From assembly GCA_009809945.1 (NCBI GenBank), contig WTPW01000996.1:90723-154722 (forward strand): DNA of 64,000 bases, read 5' to 3'. Both the position numbers and the translations under genes were made by a program. The DNA is from Gigaspora margarita. Its lineage: Eukaryota; Glomeromycota; Glomeromycetes; Diversisporales; Gigasporaceae. Positions 1 to 11,460 of this stretch are shown in pieces (position 1 is the first letter of the stretch; every line of letters begins with the position of its first letter). The notes below the pieces were generated by a model. It ran no database searches, was not told where the DNA came from, and saw nothing but the letters and a program-made list of their open reading frames with translations.

Positions 1-490
1 TTTTTTTTTTTTTTTTTTTTTAAAGTGTCCGTCTTTGGGACTGGGAAATTTTTTTATTCAAGATATTAGGGCCGTTGGTATTCCACTTGGGGGATACCAA
101 CATTTGTTACAACGACGAGGGTACATCTAGCCACACGTACACTTTTGGTGTCTAATTTAAGTGGTCCGCCCTAAGGTTCCACACTAGCTGCCATACCTGC
201 AACCCAACTACGGGAATTGCCTATTTAAACCCTCTGGTCCCTGATCTGCCTGCCAACCCATCTTGTATCACTGGTACAGCCACCAGTTTCTAAACTGGAG
301 TTCGTACCGGATGCTATTTACCACCCTTAGGACTAATTTATCTTCGACGGAAAACTTGGTAGAGCAGTCCCTGTCCCACCCAGGTATTACCTACACTTCG
401 GTAACTTACGCTACAGCTTTACCTATACACTTGCAGTCCAGGGGTTACCTAAACTACTACCATTACCTACTTCTGCCCTTGTAAGGTTCG
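1..490 (-). mobile_element. Long tRNA-derived SINE, 5'-truncated copy
   Basis: The window opens with 21 T, read here as the poly-A tail of a minus-strand element. The next ~470 bases match the 3' part of the better preserved copy at 38325-39290 (shared blocks around the words GCAACCCAACTA and TTTAAACCCTCTGGTCCCTG). Related copies lie at 23230-23490, 40270-40925, 48040-48260 and 50684-51765. No tRNA-like head is present, so this copy is 5'-truncated, as expected for LINE-mobilised SINEs. ORFs inside it are spurious. Confidence 0.6.
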
Positions 491-497
491 CTCCAAC

Positions 498-965
498 ATT
501 CTGAACAACTTTTTCTAAGTTAGGAAGATAGATTGTCTTAGTAAAAAGACGTTTTATAAGAAAAAACAAAAATTTCAAAAGTTAGCACATATAAAACTTT
601 TTTTTACTAAAACAATCTACCTTTTTGACTTAGAAAAAGTTGTTTAGCGTAAAATTTTGCATATAATACTTAAACATAAATATAGATTAAATTAGTAAAA
701 AAAAAGTTTTATATATGCTAACGTTGAAAATTTTTGTTTTTTCTTATAAAACGTTGTTTTTTATTAAGATAATCTATCTTTGTAACTTAGAAAAAGTTGT
801 TCAGAATAAAATTTTACACTATATTTCTTTATCGCTTATTTATTCTTATATTTTACTAGTAGAATTTTTAGTTTTTAAGCAAAAAATTTTTTGTCTACAA
901 AATCAGGTGATTTGATTGGTTGAATCACAGGGTGCGACATATCATGAGTGCGACAGATTTCTATT
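498..965. repeat. Dispersed AT-rich inverted-repeat family, copy 1
   Basis: Internally palindromic blocks (TTTTCTAAGTT versus AACTTAGAAAA) separated by TATATAAAAC-type segments. The same arrangement recurs with high similarity at 45915-46395, including the right-hand part that reads GATTGGTTGAATCACAGGGTGCGAC. It is non-coding. A relative forms the arms of the elements at 23645-24835 and 39413-40197. Confidence 0.6.
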
Positions 966-1490
966 TCCTATTTATATTATTGAAAATTTTTATTTTATTT
1001 AAAAAAATATAAAAATTTTTCAAAACTGCAAACAAATTTGCTTGCAAAACCATTTAAGAAATAAGAATCATGAACAAAAACTAAAAAAAAATCAAATAAA
1101 TATTAAAATAAATAAATAATTTTTAAGGCTTGAACTAAGATCAACTATTAAAATTTTGTTTAATCTTTAATTTTAAACTTACTATATAGAAATTAAAGTT
1201 ATTATTAAATTTAATAATAGCTAATATAGCTACAATGCATTAAATTTTACAACATATTTAAACTTATATTTATTAATAAATCTAATTTTAAAATATTTAA
1301 AATACATTTAAATAATCTAAAATTTCTTATTAAAGTAAAAATTAATATATATTTTTACAAGTAATAAATTGATATTTGCAAAAATTTGAGTCTACATCAA
1401 GTAAAATACAATTTTTGGTTTAAAAAAGCAAAAAAATCATTAAAAACCAATAATAAGAATTTAATTTCTTGGTATTTTTTCTTTTAATTA
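966..1490. other. AT-rich stretch without gene
   Basis: Almost pure A/T with short homopolymers. I see no ORF, RNA gene or clear repeat boundary. Confidence 0.5.
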
Positions 1491-1491
1491 A

Positions 1492-2335
1492 TAATCTGGA
1501 TAAGATCAGCACTATTACCATATTGGGGGATGGCTAAAGCCATGTACACACATGATTTTTTGAAAATTTAGTTAAAATTAGGGTTAGAGCCTGTTTAGCA
1601 TTAGAGTCAGAGTTAGAGTTAGAACAGGCATATAGGTAAAATTGCCTTCCTAGCATTTTTTATTAATGGCCCAAGACAGGTTTGAACTGCTGTTTTTATG
1701 TCCTTGTGTTTTTTTTTCATTTTTTGTCTTCTTTGGGCTGATTTGTATAAACAAAATTTTGCAACTCCGGTTAGTTGATTTATACAAAAATGTCACGTGG
1801 GTACATGGCTTTAGACGATCCCATATTGGGGCAATAGTAAATTTTGGGGATAAGTACAATATAAACTTTTATTATATGCTAGAATCTGACATCCTTTGAA
1901 TGAAAAATATTTTTTTTATTAAGTTAACAGCTCATGTCGATTAATTTAAAGTTGTAGAGCTCACTGAGACGCATCTAATAGTGGTTAGATAATTCAAATT
2001 GGCCTAGTGTACACTGAGATATCACTAAAAAACTATTGGTTAACTATATAAAATTCTATGTAAACAAACTTTGTTTACATAAAATTTTATATAGTCGGCC
2101 AATCGCTTTTTAGCGATATCTCAGTGTACACTAGGCCGATTTGAATGATCTAACTACCATTAGATGCATCTCAGTGAGCTCTACAACTTTCAATTAATCG
2201 ACATGAGCTGTTAACTTAATAAAAAAATATTTTTCATTCAAAGAATATCAAATTCCACTATATAATAAAAATCATAGTAATTTTGCTCCAAATTCTAATA
2301 TAAAAATAGTGCCGATCTTATCTGGATCAGTAATT
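1492..2335. mobile_element. TIR element, GGATAAGATC family, copy 1
   Basis: The left end reads ATCTGGATAAGATCAGCACT and the right end carries its inverse (AGTGCCGATCTTATCTGGAT). A second block (TTGGGG / CCAAATT) follows inward at both ends. The element at 35121-35512 has the same two-block termini. Inside this copy sit a fragment of the TTAGRG-rich dispersed family (about 1566-1885) and a ~360-bp hairpin (1888-2247). There is no coding capacity. Confidence 0.55.
1888..2247. repeat. Near-perfect ~360-bp hairpin element
   Basis: The two arms, about 175 bp each, are nearly perfect reverse complements around the centre AACAAACTTTGTTT (~2070). They start at CATCCTTTGAATGAAAAA and end at TTTTTCATTCAAAGAATATC. 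Arm sequences (TAGAGCTC...ACGCATCTAATAGTGG) recur at 2790-3069, 8073-8484 and 11125-11215, so this is a mobile hairpin or MITE family rather than a unique structure. Confidence 0.75.
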
Positions 2336-2734
2336 AAACAAATATAATCTAAATTGAAAATATTATATTTTTTTCTTGAATATTAAAAACATTTTTGACT
2401 ATTAATTGTATAGTATATTTGAAAAGATTTGTAATATAGTTAACTGCTATACAACTATATCTTTTATAATTAGATTATATAAAAACCTCTCCCTATATTA
2501 CATTTTTACTTAAAATAATTTACTATTAAATATATAAAAAAATATCTTAATAAAAGTCAACCTCTTTATAAGATATTTTAAAAAAAGGTCTTAAGTAAAA
2601 AAAATATATAGTTATATAAAAGGTTGACTATAACAGGTATGATCTTTTATAATTTTATTTTATAATACTCTATGTACTTAGAACAGTTAGAGTCTGTTTT
2701 TGGATTTTATTATAACTATTTAAAACTATTAATT
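2336..2734. other. AT-rich stretch without gene
   Basis: There are short inverted words near 2440-2640 (ACTATATCTTTTATAATT / AAAAGGTTGACTATA) but no ORF or defined element. Confidence 0.4.
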
Positions 2735-3289
2735 GATAATTCGTCTGTCAACTGGAGAATAGGCAAAATGTGGCATGCTTCCATTTATAATTTTTTCTTA
2801 CTAAGTTAATGATACATGTCCACTAATTGAAAGTTGTAGAGCTTGTTGAGGCACATCTAATGGTGGTTAGATCATCCAAATCGGCCTAGTGAATAGCAAG
2901 ATATTGTCAAAAAATGATTGGCTAACTATATAAAAATCTGTAATGGAAATCATATATGAAAATTACTATAGGCGAAATGTGACGTGCTTCCATCTAAAAC
3001 TTTTTTCTTACTAAGTTAACAATACATGCCCACTAATTGAAAGTTGTAAAGCTCGTCAAGACGCATCTATATCAGTAAATTATATAAACGTAATCTTACG
3101 TAAGTTATTATAGCCTGAAAACTTGCGCAAGAATTATGAATCGACGCGAAATATTTCGTAATTATCAATTACGGAATATTATGAAATATATACGTAAAAA
3201 ATTATGCAATATTACATCACAATAATTCAAACTAAATCGCAACAATGTGCATTTAAATACCCCCTGATAAGGACTATTGATAAAAATAG

Positions 3290-5190
3290 TAATAATTAGT
3301 AATAATCGTCTAATCAATACTATTATACTGTATACCTATTTTTAAACGTTTTACAGGTTTTTACAAGTATTCACAAGGTTTCGCATTTTAATATAAAATT
3401 TTATATTTATTTATTATTATTATTATATATTTTAAATTAAATATATTTTATTATAATATATATTGTTATACATTATTTGCGAAAAAAATAAAAAAAAAAT
3501 ACAAAAAAAATAAAACCAAAAAAAACTGAACCCAAAAAAAAATAACGAAAAAAACAAAACCAAAAAATAGATATATTTTAAACTACTTTCACACTTTGTC
3601 ACATAATATTAGCTTTACACACTTATTTTTCTTACTCTGCAGTTAGTTATTATTTCCCTTTTTTGTTTAACGATTATATTCGCTCATATTCGCTACTTCG
3701 TAAAAATAGTAGAGAAGTAAAAAAATAACAAAAAAAACAAAAACAAAAAAATAATAATATTGTAAACTACTTTCACTCTTCGTCGCATAATACTAGCTCT
3801 TCACACTTATATATGCTTATATTCGCTTATATTCGCTACTTCCTAAAAATAGTAGAGAAGTAAAAAAATAAAAAAATTGAAAATAAAAAAATAGTAATAT
3901 TTTAAACTACTTTAGCACTTAGTCGTATAATACTAGCTCTACACACTTATATTCGCTTATATTCGCTTATATTTGCTTATATTCGCTATTTCCTAAAAAT
4001 AGTAGAGAGGTAAAAAATAAAAAAAAAAATAAAAACAAAAAATAGTAATATTTTAAACTACTTTCGCACTTCATCGCAGAATACTAGCTCTATATACTTA
4101 TTTTTCTCACCCACAGTTAGCTATTATTTTCTTCACTCATATTCGCTACTTTCTAAAAATAGTAGAGAAGTAAAAAAAAAACTATTTCTCAGAAGTGTAG
4201 GAGTTTTTGCAAATTGTCAAAGAATATAGTATGTTCTTGCAAAGTGGCGAAGAAGTTAGAGTTGGTGTTCTTGCAAAGTGTCAGAAAGTCTGGTTGTTTC
4301 TTGCAAAGTTCTGAAGAAAGTCAGGAATAAATAAAATAAAATAAAAGTAAAAAATAAGTAAAAAAAAAACAAAATATGTAAGCAAACATAATAAAAAAAA
4401 ATAAACGAAGACCCAAATCTCTATTTCTCTGAAGAGTTCAAATTCAGAAATTGTCAAAACCTAGTTGTGTTTTGTAAAGTGCTAGGTTAACTTGTGAAAA
4501 CTTGCGAATACTTGCGCCTAACTAAATTATTTTTCTAAAGAAGCGTGTTCTCACAAAGTACCAGAATAAAATAAATTAATAAAAAAAATTTTTAAAAAAA
4601 AAACAAAAAAACAAACCAAAAAGTATCAAACGAGAAAATAAATAAGCGAGAACTTGCGAAAACTTGTGCTTAACTAAATCATTTTCCTAAAGAAGCATTC
4701 TTAAATATTTAGAAGGGTTCTTGCAAAGTATTAGAAGTTTGAATTGGCTTGTAAATTCATATTGGTGTACTTGTATAGTGCCGAAAAGTTGTTAGTTTTC
4801 TTGCAAAGGGCTGGTATTTTTGTAAAGTGCCAAATAAAATGAAAAAAAATTTAAAAATAAATAAAAAAAAACCAAACAAAAACAAAAAACAAAATGAAAC
4901 AAAAAAAAAAACAAACCAAAAATAAAAAAAAACAAAACAAAACGAAAAAAAACAATGTAGATGATCTAATTTATAAACAAAAGATCTAATCTGATTGTAT
5001 AATACAAAATTTTAGATTAATTTTAATACATCATATAAAATTTTGAAACAATTCGAAAATATAGTCCAATGCGCACTTGGCATGACCCAGGTTACAGATC
5101 TACTAATCCAGCTTGGTTTCACAGTTCTAAAATATATTAAAATATTTTGAACCATTTTGAAACTATTACCATAATTTAAAAAATAAAAAA
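3290..5190. repeat. Long dispersed repeat family X, copy 1
   Basis: Recurring blocks are ACTACTTTCGCACTT..CGCA..ACTAGCTC, TAAAAATAGTAGAGAAGTAAAAAA (internally repeated about four times here) and TTCTTGCAAAGTG, followed by a tail around 4960-5190 (TTTATAAACAAAAGATCTAAT, GACCCAGGTTACA). Copies lie at 21890-23110 and at 42480-42888, the latter running into the assembly gap. No ORF is conserved, so the family is non-coding or very decayed. Its superfamily is unknown to me. Confidence 0.6.
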
Positions 5191-5593
5191 CCAAATAAGA
5201 TGTGTAGCGCTTTGTACCATAATGAATACGATAACTATTGATTAGCAGATGTATAACGATTTATATTTTAATTATGATATTTATCAATTATAGATATATA
5301 TCGATTTATAACAAGTTAAAATCAATGTATAACATTTAATTTAATTGATATAAAACGATTATGCGTTATACTATATTTTGATTATAATCAATCTGGATAT
5401 AACAAGTTATTAATGGCTATATGGAGCAAAGTGATAATTATAATTAAAAAGGCTTTAGTGTCAATAGCAACTTGGTACTTACTCTGCATATGTATTACAA
5501 TCACTGATCATGATTGTATGTCGATAAACAAATAATTATCATTAAGTGAATTAGTTAGTAATTTATATAATAATTTTTGCCTTTTCAAAATAA

Positions 5594-7082
5594 CCTACTG
5601 TTCGGCAATAATTTACAAGAAATTTTACTATGCTAACTAAAAAAATTTTATAACAAGACTTGTAGCACATATCATAGACTAATAGAATCTCAAATTTTAT
5701 AAAAAAGTATTAAAAACTTGTGAAGATATTAACATTTTTGTAAATTCAGATGCATACTTTTTTGCAAGTTTTCGTCTAAACTTCAAATGCATCCTGAAGC
5801 ACTTTTTCAAAATAAAACCTCCAAAACGTGACGAAGTAAGTTAATAGAATAGATATTTGAAAGTCTTCAGTTAAATTTCATCAAAAACAGATTAATAGTG
5901 ACGAAGTTATGATGATTTTTCAATTTGCTTCCAGATTCGGAATTTTCTAAAATTTACAATTTTGATGAAAACAGAAAAATTCTATCACAGGCTAGATTTT
6001 TACAAGTTCAAATGAAACAAGTTACTGCGCACTAAGTAAACTTTTAGAGCATATTATTGACTAATAGAATCTCAAATTTTATAAAAAAATGATGAAAACT
6101 CGTGGAGATATTAATGTTTTTGTAAATTTAAATGTCATACGTTTTTGTAACCAATTTTAGTACGTGATATATGTTTTTGGAAAGAGCGTCCTTAAAATAT
6201 ACCTGGGGTATAGGCTCTTAACCTATAACCTCTAAATAAATAAACTAAATTTAAAATAGCTATCACATGCTAACTAAATTGAGAAACAGGATAAAATCCT
6301 ATACCCCTGGTACAGGCTTAAACAGCTCTTTTAGAAATAGAAAAATCTTTTATCAAAGATTTCTCTACGAGTTCTTGACCAAATTCGATGAAAATTTTTT
6401 TATTTTAATTCTACAAATATATAGAATTCAAATAAAAAATTTTTTATTGAATTTGGTCAAGAACTCGTAGAGAAATCTTTGATGAAAGATTTTTTCTATT
6501 TCCAAAAACGTATATCACGTACCAAAATTGTTTGCAAAAACGTATGACGTCTAAATTTACAAAAACGTTAATATCTCCACGAGTTTTCAACATTTTTTCA
6601 TAAAATTAGAGATTTTATTAGTCAATAATATGCTCTAAAAGTTTACTTAGTGCGCAGTAACTTGTTTTATTTGAACTTGTAAAAATCTAGCCTGTGATGG
6701 AATTTTTCTGTTTTTATCAAAATTGTAAATTTTAGAAAATTCTGAATCTGGAAGCAAATTGAAAAATCATCATAACTTCGTCAATATTAATCTGTTTTTG
6801 ATAAAATTTTAACTGAAGACTTTCAAATACCTATTCTATTAACTTACTTAGTCACGTTTTGGAGGTTTCATTTTGAGAAAGTGCTTCAGGATACATTTGA
6901 AGTTTAGGCGAAAACTTGCGAAAAAGTATGCATCTGAATTTACAAAAACGTTAATATCTTCACGAGTTTTTCAATACTTTTTTATAAAATTTGAGATTCT
7001 ATTAGTCTATAATATGCGCTATAAGTCTTGTTATAAAATTTTTTTTAGTTAGCATAGTGAAATTTTTTGTAAATCATCGCCA
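5594..7082. repeat. Large palindrome, arms ~580 bp
   Basis: Left arm 5594-6178 and right arm ~6500-7082 are near-perfect reverse complements: AATTTACAAGAAATTTTACT is mirrored by AGTGAAATTTTTTGTAAATC, and inner parts are equally close. The ~320-bp centre contains a second hairpin, at 6349-6480, of the CTCTACGAGTTCTTGACCAA family. Such long arms would form a cruciform or be transcribed into long double-stranded RNA. Confidence 0.8.
6349..6480. repeat. Short hairpin element (CTCTACGAGTTCTTG family)
   Basis: Arms of ~60 bp, TTTCTCTACGAGTTCTTGAC and its inverse. Similar hairpins lie at 7155-7283, and more diverged cores at 13060-13175 and 31815-31935. The word ACGAGTTCTTG also occurs inside each unit of the tandem satellite at 36860-37680. 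Confidence 0.65.
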
Positions 7083-7154
7083 AATAGTGGATTATTTTGA
7101 AAAAAACAAAAAAAACATTACAAAGAAGCTGTGTTGAACTTGTTTATAGGAACT

Positions 7155-7283
7155 TTCATCAAAGATATCTCTACGAGTTCTTGACCAAATTTGATGAAAA
7201 TTTTTTTATTTTAATTCTACGATCCATAGAATTCAAATAAAAAAATTTTTATTAAATTTGATCAAGAACTCATAGAGATAATA
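7155..7283. repeat. Short hairpin element, second copy
   Basis: Reads ATCTCTACGAGTTCTTGACC, an AT-rich stem, then the inverse, with the same layout as 6349-6480. Non-coding. Confidence 0.6.
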
Positions 7284-8628
7284 TTAATAAAATTTTTCAA
7301 AAGTTAAAATATTTATGTACTATGGCATGAATAGCAAAAATCCATAATGCGAATAGCAATTCCCTATTTTTATATGCTGAACAATTTTTTTTAAAACACC
7401 TGAACCTAAGAGCACTATCTAAACGTAATAATCTAGTTTTTAGCAAATTACTATAAAACCTTAATGTAATAATTGAATTTTTAGCAAATTTACTTGATTT
7501 ATAGGTAGCAAAAACCTTACAACTCGTACAGATCAGTTATGACCTATATGAGAGATATCTAGGGTCCTTTATAAACAAAAGATCTAATTTGATCTTGTAA
7601 TACAAAGCTTGTAGATTAATTTTGAATATAATCGAACTATTTCGAATATTAGTCCAAGTAGATTGCATGAAAATTTTAAAGTTTGATTTATAATATTAAA
7701 TTATATAGATCACAGCTAATTTTGGTTAGAGGTGCTTATTTTTGGAGATTTACAATTATTATAGGGGGTGCTTATTTTCGGGAGTGCTTATTTTCGGCAA
7801 TTTACGGTACTTAAAATATTTCATGATCATAGTCCAATGTGCGCTTTGTTGTGAATTAATGCGATTTAAATTACTATCCATAAATATTTCATAATATTAC
7901 TCTGTCTATTTCGAAATATTGCGAAATATCTTATATAATATTTCATAATATCTTATGTAATATTTCGTAATTTATTATTTCGCAAGTTTTTAAAATATCT
8001 TACTATATATTACGTTATTTTTACGAGTCGTAAATTATTTCGTAATATTATGCCCTATTAAATTTGCTGATATAACAGTGGTTAGATCATCCAATTCGGT
8101 CCAGTGGATGGTGAGATATCGTAAAAAAATAATTGGCTGACTATATATATAAACAATGTTTGTTTATATAGAGATTTTATATAGTCAGCCAATCATTTTT
8201 TGATGATATCTCACCATCTACTGGCCGATTTGGATGATCTAACCACTATTAATGCATCTCGACGAGCTCTACAACTTTCAATTAGTGGGCATATATTGTT
8301 AACTTAGTAAGAAAAAAGGTTTATATAGAAGCATGCCACATTTTACCTATAGTGATTTTCATATATAATTTCTGTTATAGTTTTATATATAGTCGACCAA
8401 TCATTTTTTAACAATATCTCGCTATCCACTAGACTGATTTGGATAATCTAACTACTGTTAGATGTGTCTTAACGAGCTCTACAATAGAGGCCTGCAAATT
8501 TTAAAATTTTTAGCCCGGCCCGGCCCACAATTATAGTTAAAAATTTTTTGCCAGCCCAGTCCAGCCCGCTTTAATTAATTTAAATTTTGGGCCCAGCCCA
8601 GTCCGCAAATATATAAATTTAAAATAAG

Positions 8629-9003
8629 TTAATTGGTAGATCGCAGTTAAAGGGAACAAAAATTGATAAATCTTATAATAAACAAAATCAGAAATTCATA
8701 TGTTTTTTCTATAGTATAGGAATGGGGCTTGCTTACATATAAAAGTATTTTTTTTATTAAGCAACCCTTTCTTCTTGCTTAATTAAAAGCTGTAGAGCTA
8801 ATTATTGTGATTCTAATGGTAGTAAAATCATCTAAATCAGCTTGATAGATCACAAGCTACGAGTATTTTTCAATTGTTTACTATAGAGTTTTTGTTTATG
8901 AATTGAAGCACATGGCGTTCTACTTACTATATAAGGTAATAGTCACATGCCTGCCAATTTTTACTATAAAATTTGTTCCCTTTAACTGCGGACTACCAAT
9001 TAA
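8629..9003. mobile_element. Small TIR element inside the hAT
   Basis: Termini TTGGTAGATCGCAGTTAAAG and CTTTAACTGCGGACTACCAA are near-perfect inverses, extended inward by GGGAACAAA. The flanks are AATT-rich, so the exact target duplication is ambiguous. The interior resembles the hairpin family (AAGCTGTAGAGCT...TAGTAAAATCATC). Confidence 0.55.
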
Positions 9004-9291
9004 ATTTTTTATTAAATATAACAGATAATAAGTTTATAAATTAATTTATTTTATAAATATGTATATTTTTTAGTGCTAAACAAATTTATATATATTTCTG
9101 AAATAAGCTACTCTGAAAATAAGCTACTTTTCTTTTTTAAAGAAAAATATAAAAATTTCTTATATTTGAAAATAAGCTACTTATACAAATATCAGTAGTC
9201 ACTTTATAGTAAAGTCAAAATTTTACCAAGTAAGTTAATCTATCTTATTAAGTAAAAATTGTTCAGAAGAGCAAAATACATATATTTTGAA

Positions 9292-10353
9292 TACATCAAC
9301 TCTTCCTGACGATCACTTGCACCAAAAATTCTGAACAAAAATAAAACAAAAAATTTCTTTTAGTAATAGACGAAGCAACTTCATACATCAGTTCATATAA
9401 AGGTCAACACTATTTAGTGGGACTCCTTTAATACATTCGGCAAGCAAGCCAGAAGCGTCGGTTGTGCAAGATAACTGGCAGTGGGTGCCCTTGGTACAAG
9501 AAATTCTGGTAGAAGTCAAAAACTTTCTGTCGACAAAGATACCTTGGTTGGCTAGGCGATAAACTAAAAGAAAATGAGTTTTGTAATACCCTCTTTAAGG
9601 TTTTCTTTGATGCAAGTCCAAGAGAAATTTACAAACCTCCTCTACCATATTCTCGCTGAGTTTTTTTTGACTAGAATTTTGGCAAAATGTGGGAAATCTG
9701 GCATACCCCCTCCAAAAAATTGGCATTGTTGTTCCTATCCTAATCGGGAAAAAGGCATGCAAGGTGGTAAACAGGAATGACGCGTAATGAGATGGTAATG
9801 CAAAGTTGTAGGCTGATCGGGTCTAATTAAATTCTAGATTTTTCTTTTTTCTTACGTCATGTACATATAACATATTCATAGATAGATGTCTATGTAGTGT
9901 TATATAATTTTTATCGTTTAGTGTTTAGACGTATTAGCACCTTCATTTTCTATTTTTTTCATGACTTTCTCTTTGTTCTTTTCTTTTTTGTGTTTCCTTT
10001 TTTAGTACTTTCTTTTGGTTTTGTTGTTGGGTTTCGTTTAGCAGTTAATTCTCCTTTTTTAAGATTTCCCCTTTCTTTTTCTTTATCTTTATAAGAAGCT
10101 CAGGGATAAAGTTTTTTTGAAGGAGTGGATTATGAAGAGGTAACTGGGTACCTGGTTATATGCGGAAGATGTATTCATGGCAAAAGATCGTGGTCGCTTT
10201 CATTTGACAAACACCAGTGCAACAATCCTTCTTGGGCACCAATTTTGTGGCAGCCGGGTTGCGGCCTATTAAACCTAATATTTTTCTTGTTGTATGTTTT
10301 GGACTTCAATAATATCTAATAAATAGCACAATATTGTCAAAGGGAAAAAAAAA
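9292..10353 (+). mobile_element. Poly-A retroposon, copy 1 (14-bp TSD)
   Basis: A ~1.06 kb insert ends in a run of A (10345-10354) and is flanked by the 14-bp direct repeat ACATATATTTTGAA (9278-9291 and 10354-10367). Poly-A plus a variable-length duplication is the signature of LINE-machinery insertion. Its start (CTTCC..CTG..GATCACTTG.ACC) and mid-region (ACCCCCTCCAAA) match the insert at 41382-42236. The small ORFs within it (64-68 codons) are not shared and look fortuitous. It is either a SINE-like family or retrocopies of a related transcript. Confidence 0.8.
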
Positions 10354-11279
10354 ACATATATTTTGAAAGCTTTATCCAAATTAGATAACTTTTAATTAAT
10401 TCGTTTTTGTATATTACATTCAATAAAAAATTTAAAATTTTTTTTAAATTATATTCATTAAATGTAAAAATTAAAAGTCAATTAATAAAAAGATATTCAA
10501 TTTGTATAAAATTTTAAAAATATATGTATTATGATCTTCNNAACAAACTTTANTTAATAACNATTATNAATTTACTTAATAAAATTTTTTGCAAATAATA
10601 AAAAGCTATTTTTATTCTAAAATAAGCTACTCACTATTTTCATATAATTTTTCTTTCAAAAATGGAACTTATTTTGGGAATATATAGTACTTAATGTATA
10701 AAGTTAGAATTTATTAGTAAAATTTTAAGAATAATAAGATTTTATAAAATTTTATTAATAAAATTTTATAAATTTTATTATTCTTAAAAGTTTTACTAAT
10801 TAATTTTAACTTAATATACTAAGTAAATTTGTTTAATACTAAAAAATACATAGATATATATTTAAACTTTAATTTAAAAAAAAGATTTTTAATAAACAAA
10901 AAATTATAATCTAATCTAATTTGTAGTTATAATTAATTATTAAATTTAGCTTCGCCCAACTCGCAATTATAAAATTTTAGGCCCAGCCCGGCCCGCAATT
11001 ATAAAATTTTAGGCCCAGCCCGGCCTACAATTATAAAATTCAATTGTTAGGCCCAGCCCAGCCTGCAAATCGGGCTGGGCGTGCCTGGGCCAAGCTGAAC
11101 TTCGGGACCCAATGCAGGCCTCTACTCTACAACTTTCAATTAGTGGACATGTATCGTTACCTTAGTAAGAAAAAAATTTTAGATGGAAGCATGCCACATT
11201 TCGCCTATTCTCCAGTTGGCAGGCGGATTATCAATTAATATATCTTTTTTTTTAATTTTCAACTTCATTATCGAATTTA

Positions 11280-11460
11280 TAGTACTAAAATCTTTCGAAA
11301 GAACTTGTATACCAAAATCTTTTGAAAGAATTGTGATTAATGCGAAATCTTTTGAAAGAATCGAAATCTTTCGAAAAATTTTGGTATGCATATCTTTCAA
11401 AAAATTTTAAAATAATTTTTGAAATATTGCAAAATAAGTTTCGAAATATTGCGAAATAGG
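11280..11460. repeat. Cluster of CTTTCGAAAG palindromes
   Basis: Five copies of AATCTTTYGAAAGA are spaced 20-30 bp apart (11288-11400), followed by GAAATATTGCRAAATA repeats. Related clusters occur at 7905-7990 and 23108-23190. They could be subterminal binding arrays of a transposon. The ORFs read here on both strands are products of the palindromes. Confidence 0.5.

Larger units (their letters stand above)
3070..8072. mobile_element. 5.0 kb TA-flanked non-autonomous element
   Basis: It begins TATCAGTAAATT and ends with the inverse AATTTGCTGATA, and is flanked by TA on both sides (3068-3069 and 8073-8074). Removing it restores a continuous hairpin-family sequence, which is strong evidence for insertion with a TA duplication, as in Tc1/mariner-like elements. 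Despite its size it carries no plausible transposase. Its contents are a long dispersed repeat (3290-5190), TATATATCGATT-rich DNA (5210-5420) and a large palindrome (5594-7082). It is either a non-autonomous derivative or an assemblage of later insertions. Confidence 0.6.
8485..11124. mobile_element. 2640-bp hAT-type element, TSD CTCTACAA
   Basis: It begins TAGAGGCCTGCA and ends with the exact inverse TGCAGGCCTCTA. It is flanked by the identical 8-bp repeat CTCTACAA (8477-8484 and 11125-11132). An 8-bp duplication with TAG..CTA termini is diagnostic of the hAT superfamily. Both subterminal regions carry repeated GC-rich boxes (GGCCCAGCCCGGCCCGC) alternating with TTATAAAATTTTA, about four per end, typical of transposase-binding arrays. 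It has no transposase ORF. It hosts a smaller TIR element (about 8629-9003) and a retroposon (9292-10353). Confidence 0.85.
2735..11250. mobile_element. Outer inverted-repeat element, split by two insertions
   Basis: The left end (TTCGTCTGTCAACTGGAGAA) is mirrored at the right end (TTCTCCAGTTGGCAGGCGGA, ~11212-11230). Between them, segments 2735-3069, 8073-8484 and 11133-11250 join into one ~870-bp repetitive inverted-repeat element once the two insertions (3070-8072 and 8485-11124) are removed. The rejoined joints, GCATC-TA-ACAGTGG and CTCTACAA-CTTTC, recreate words found intact in the hairpin at 1888-2247. Non-coding. Confidence 0.65.

Noticed and set aside
1666..1899. 77-codon ORF with a hydrophobic N-terminus
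   Set aside because: Falls in a dispersed repeat copy; the sequence is not kept open in related copies.
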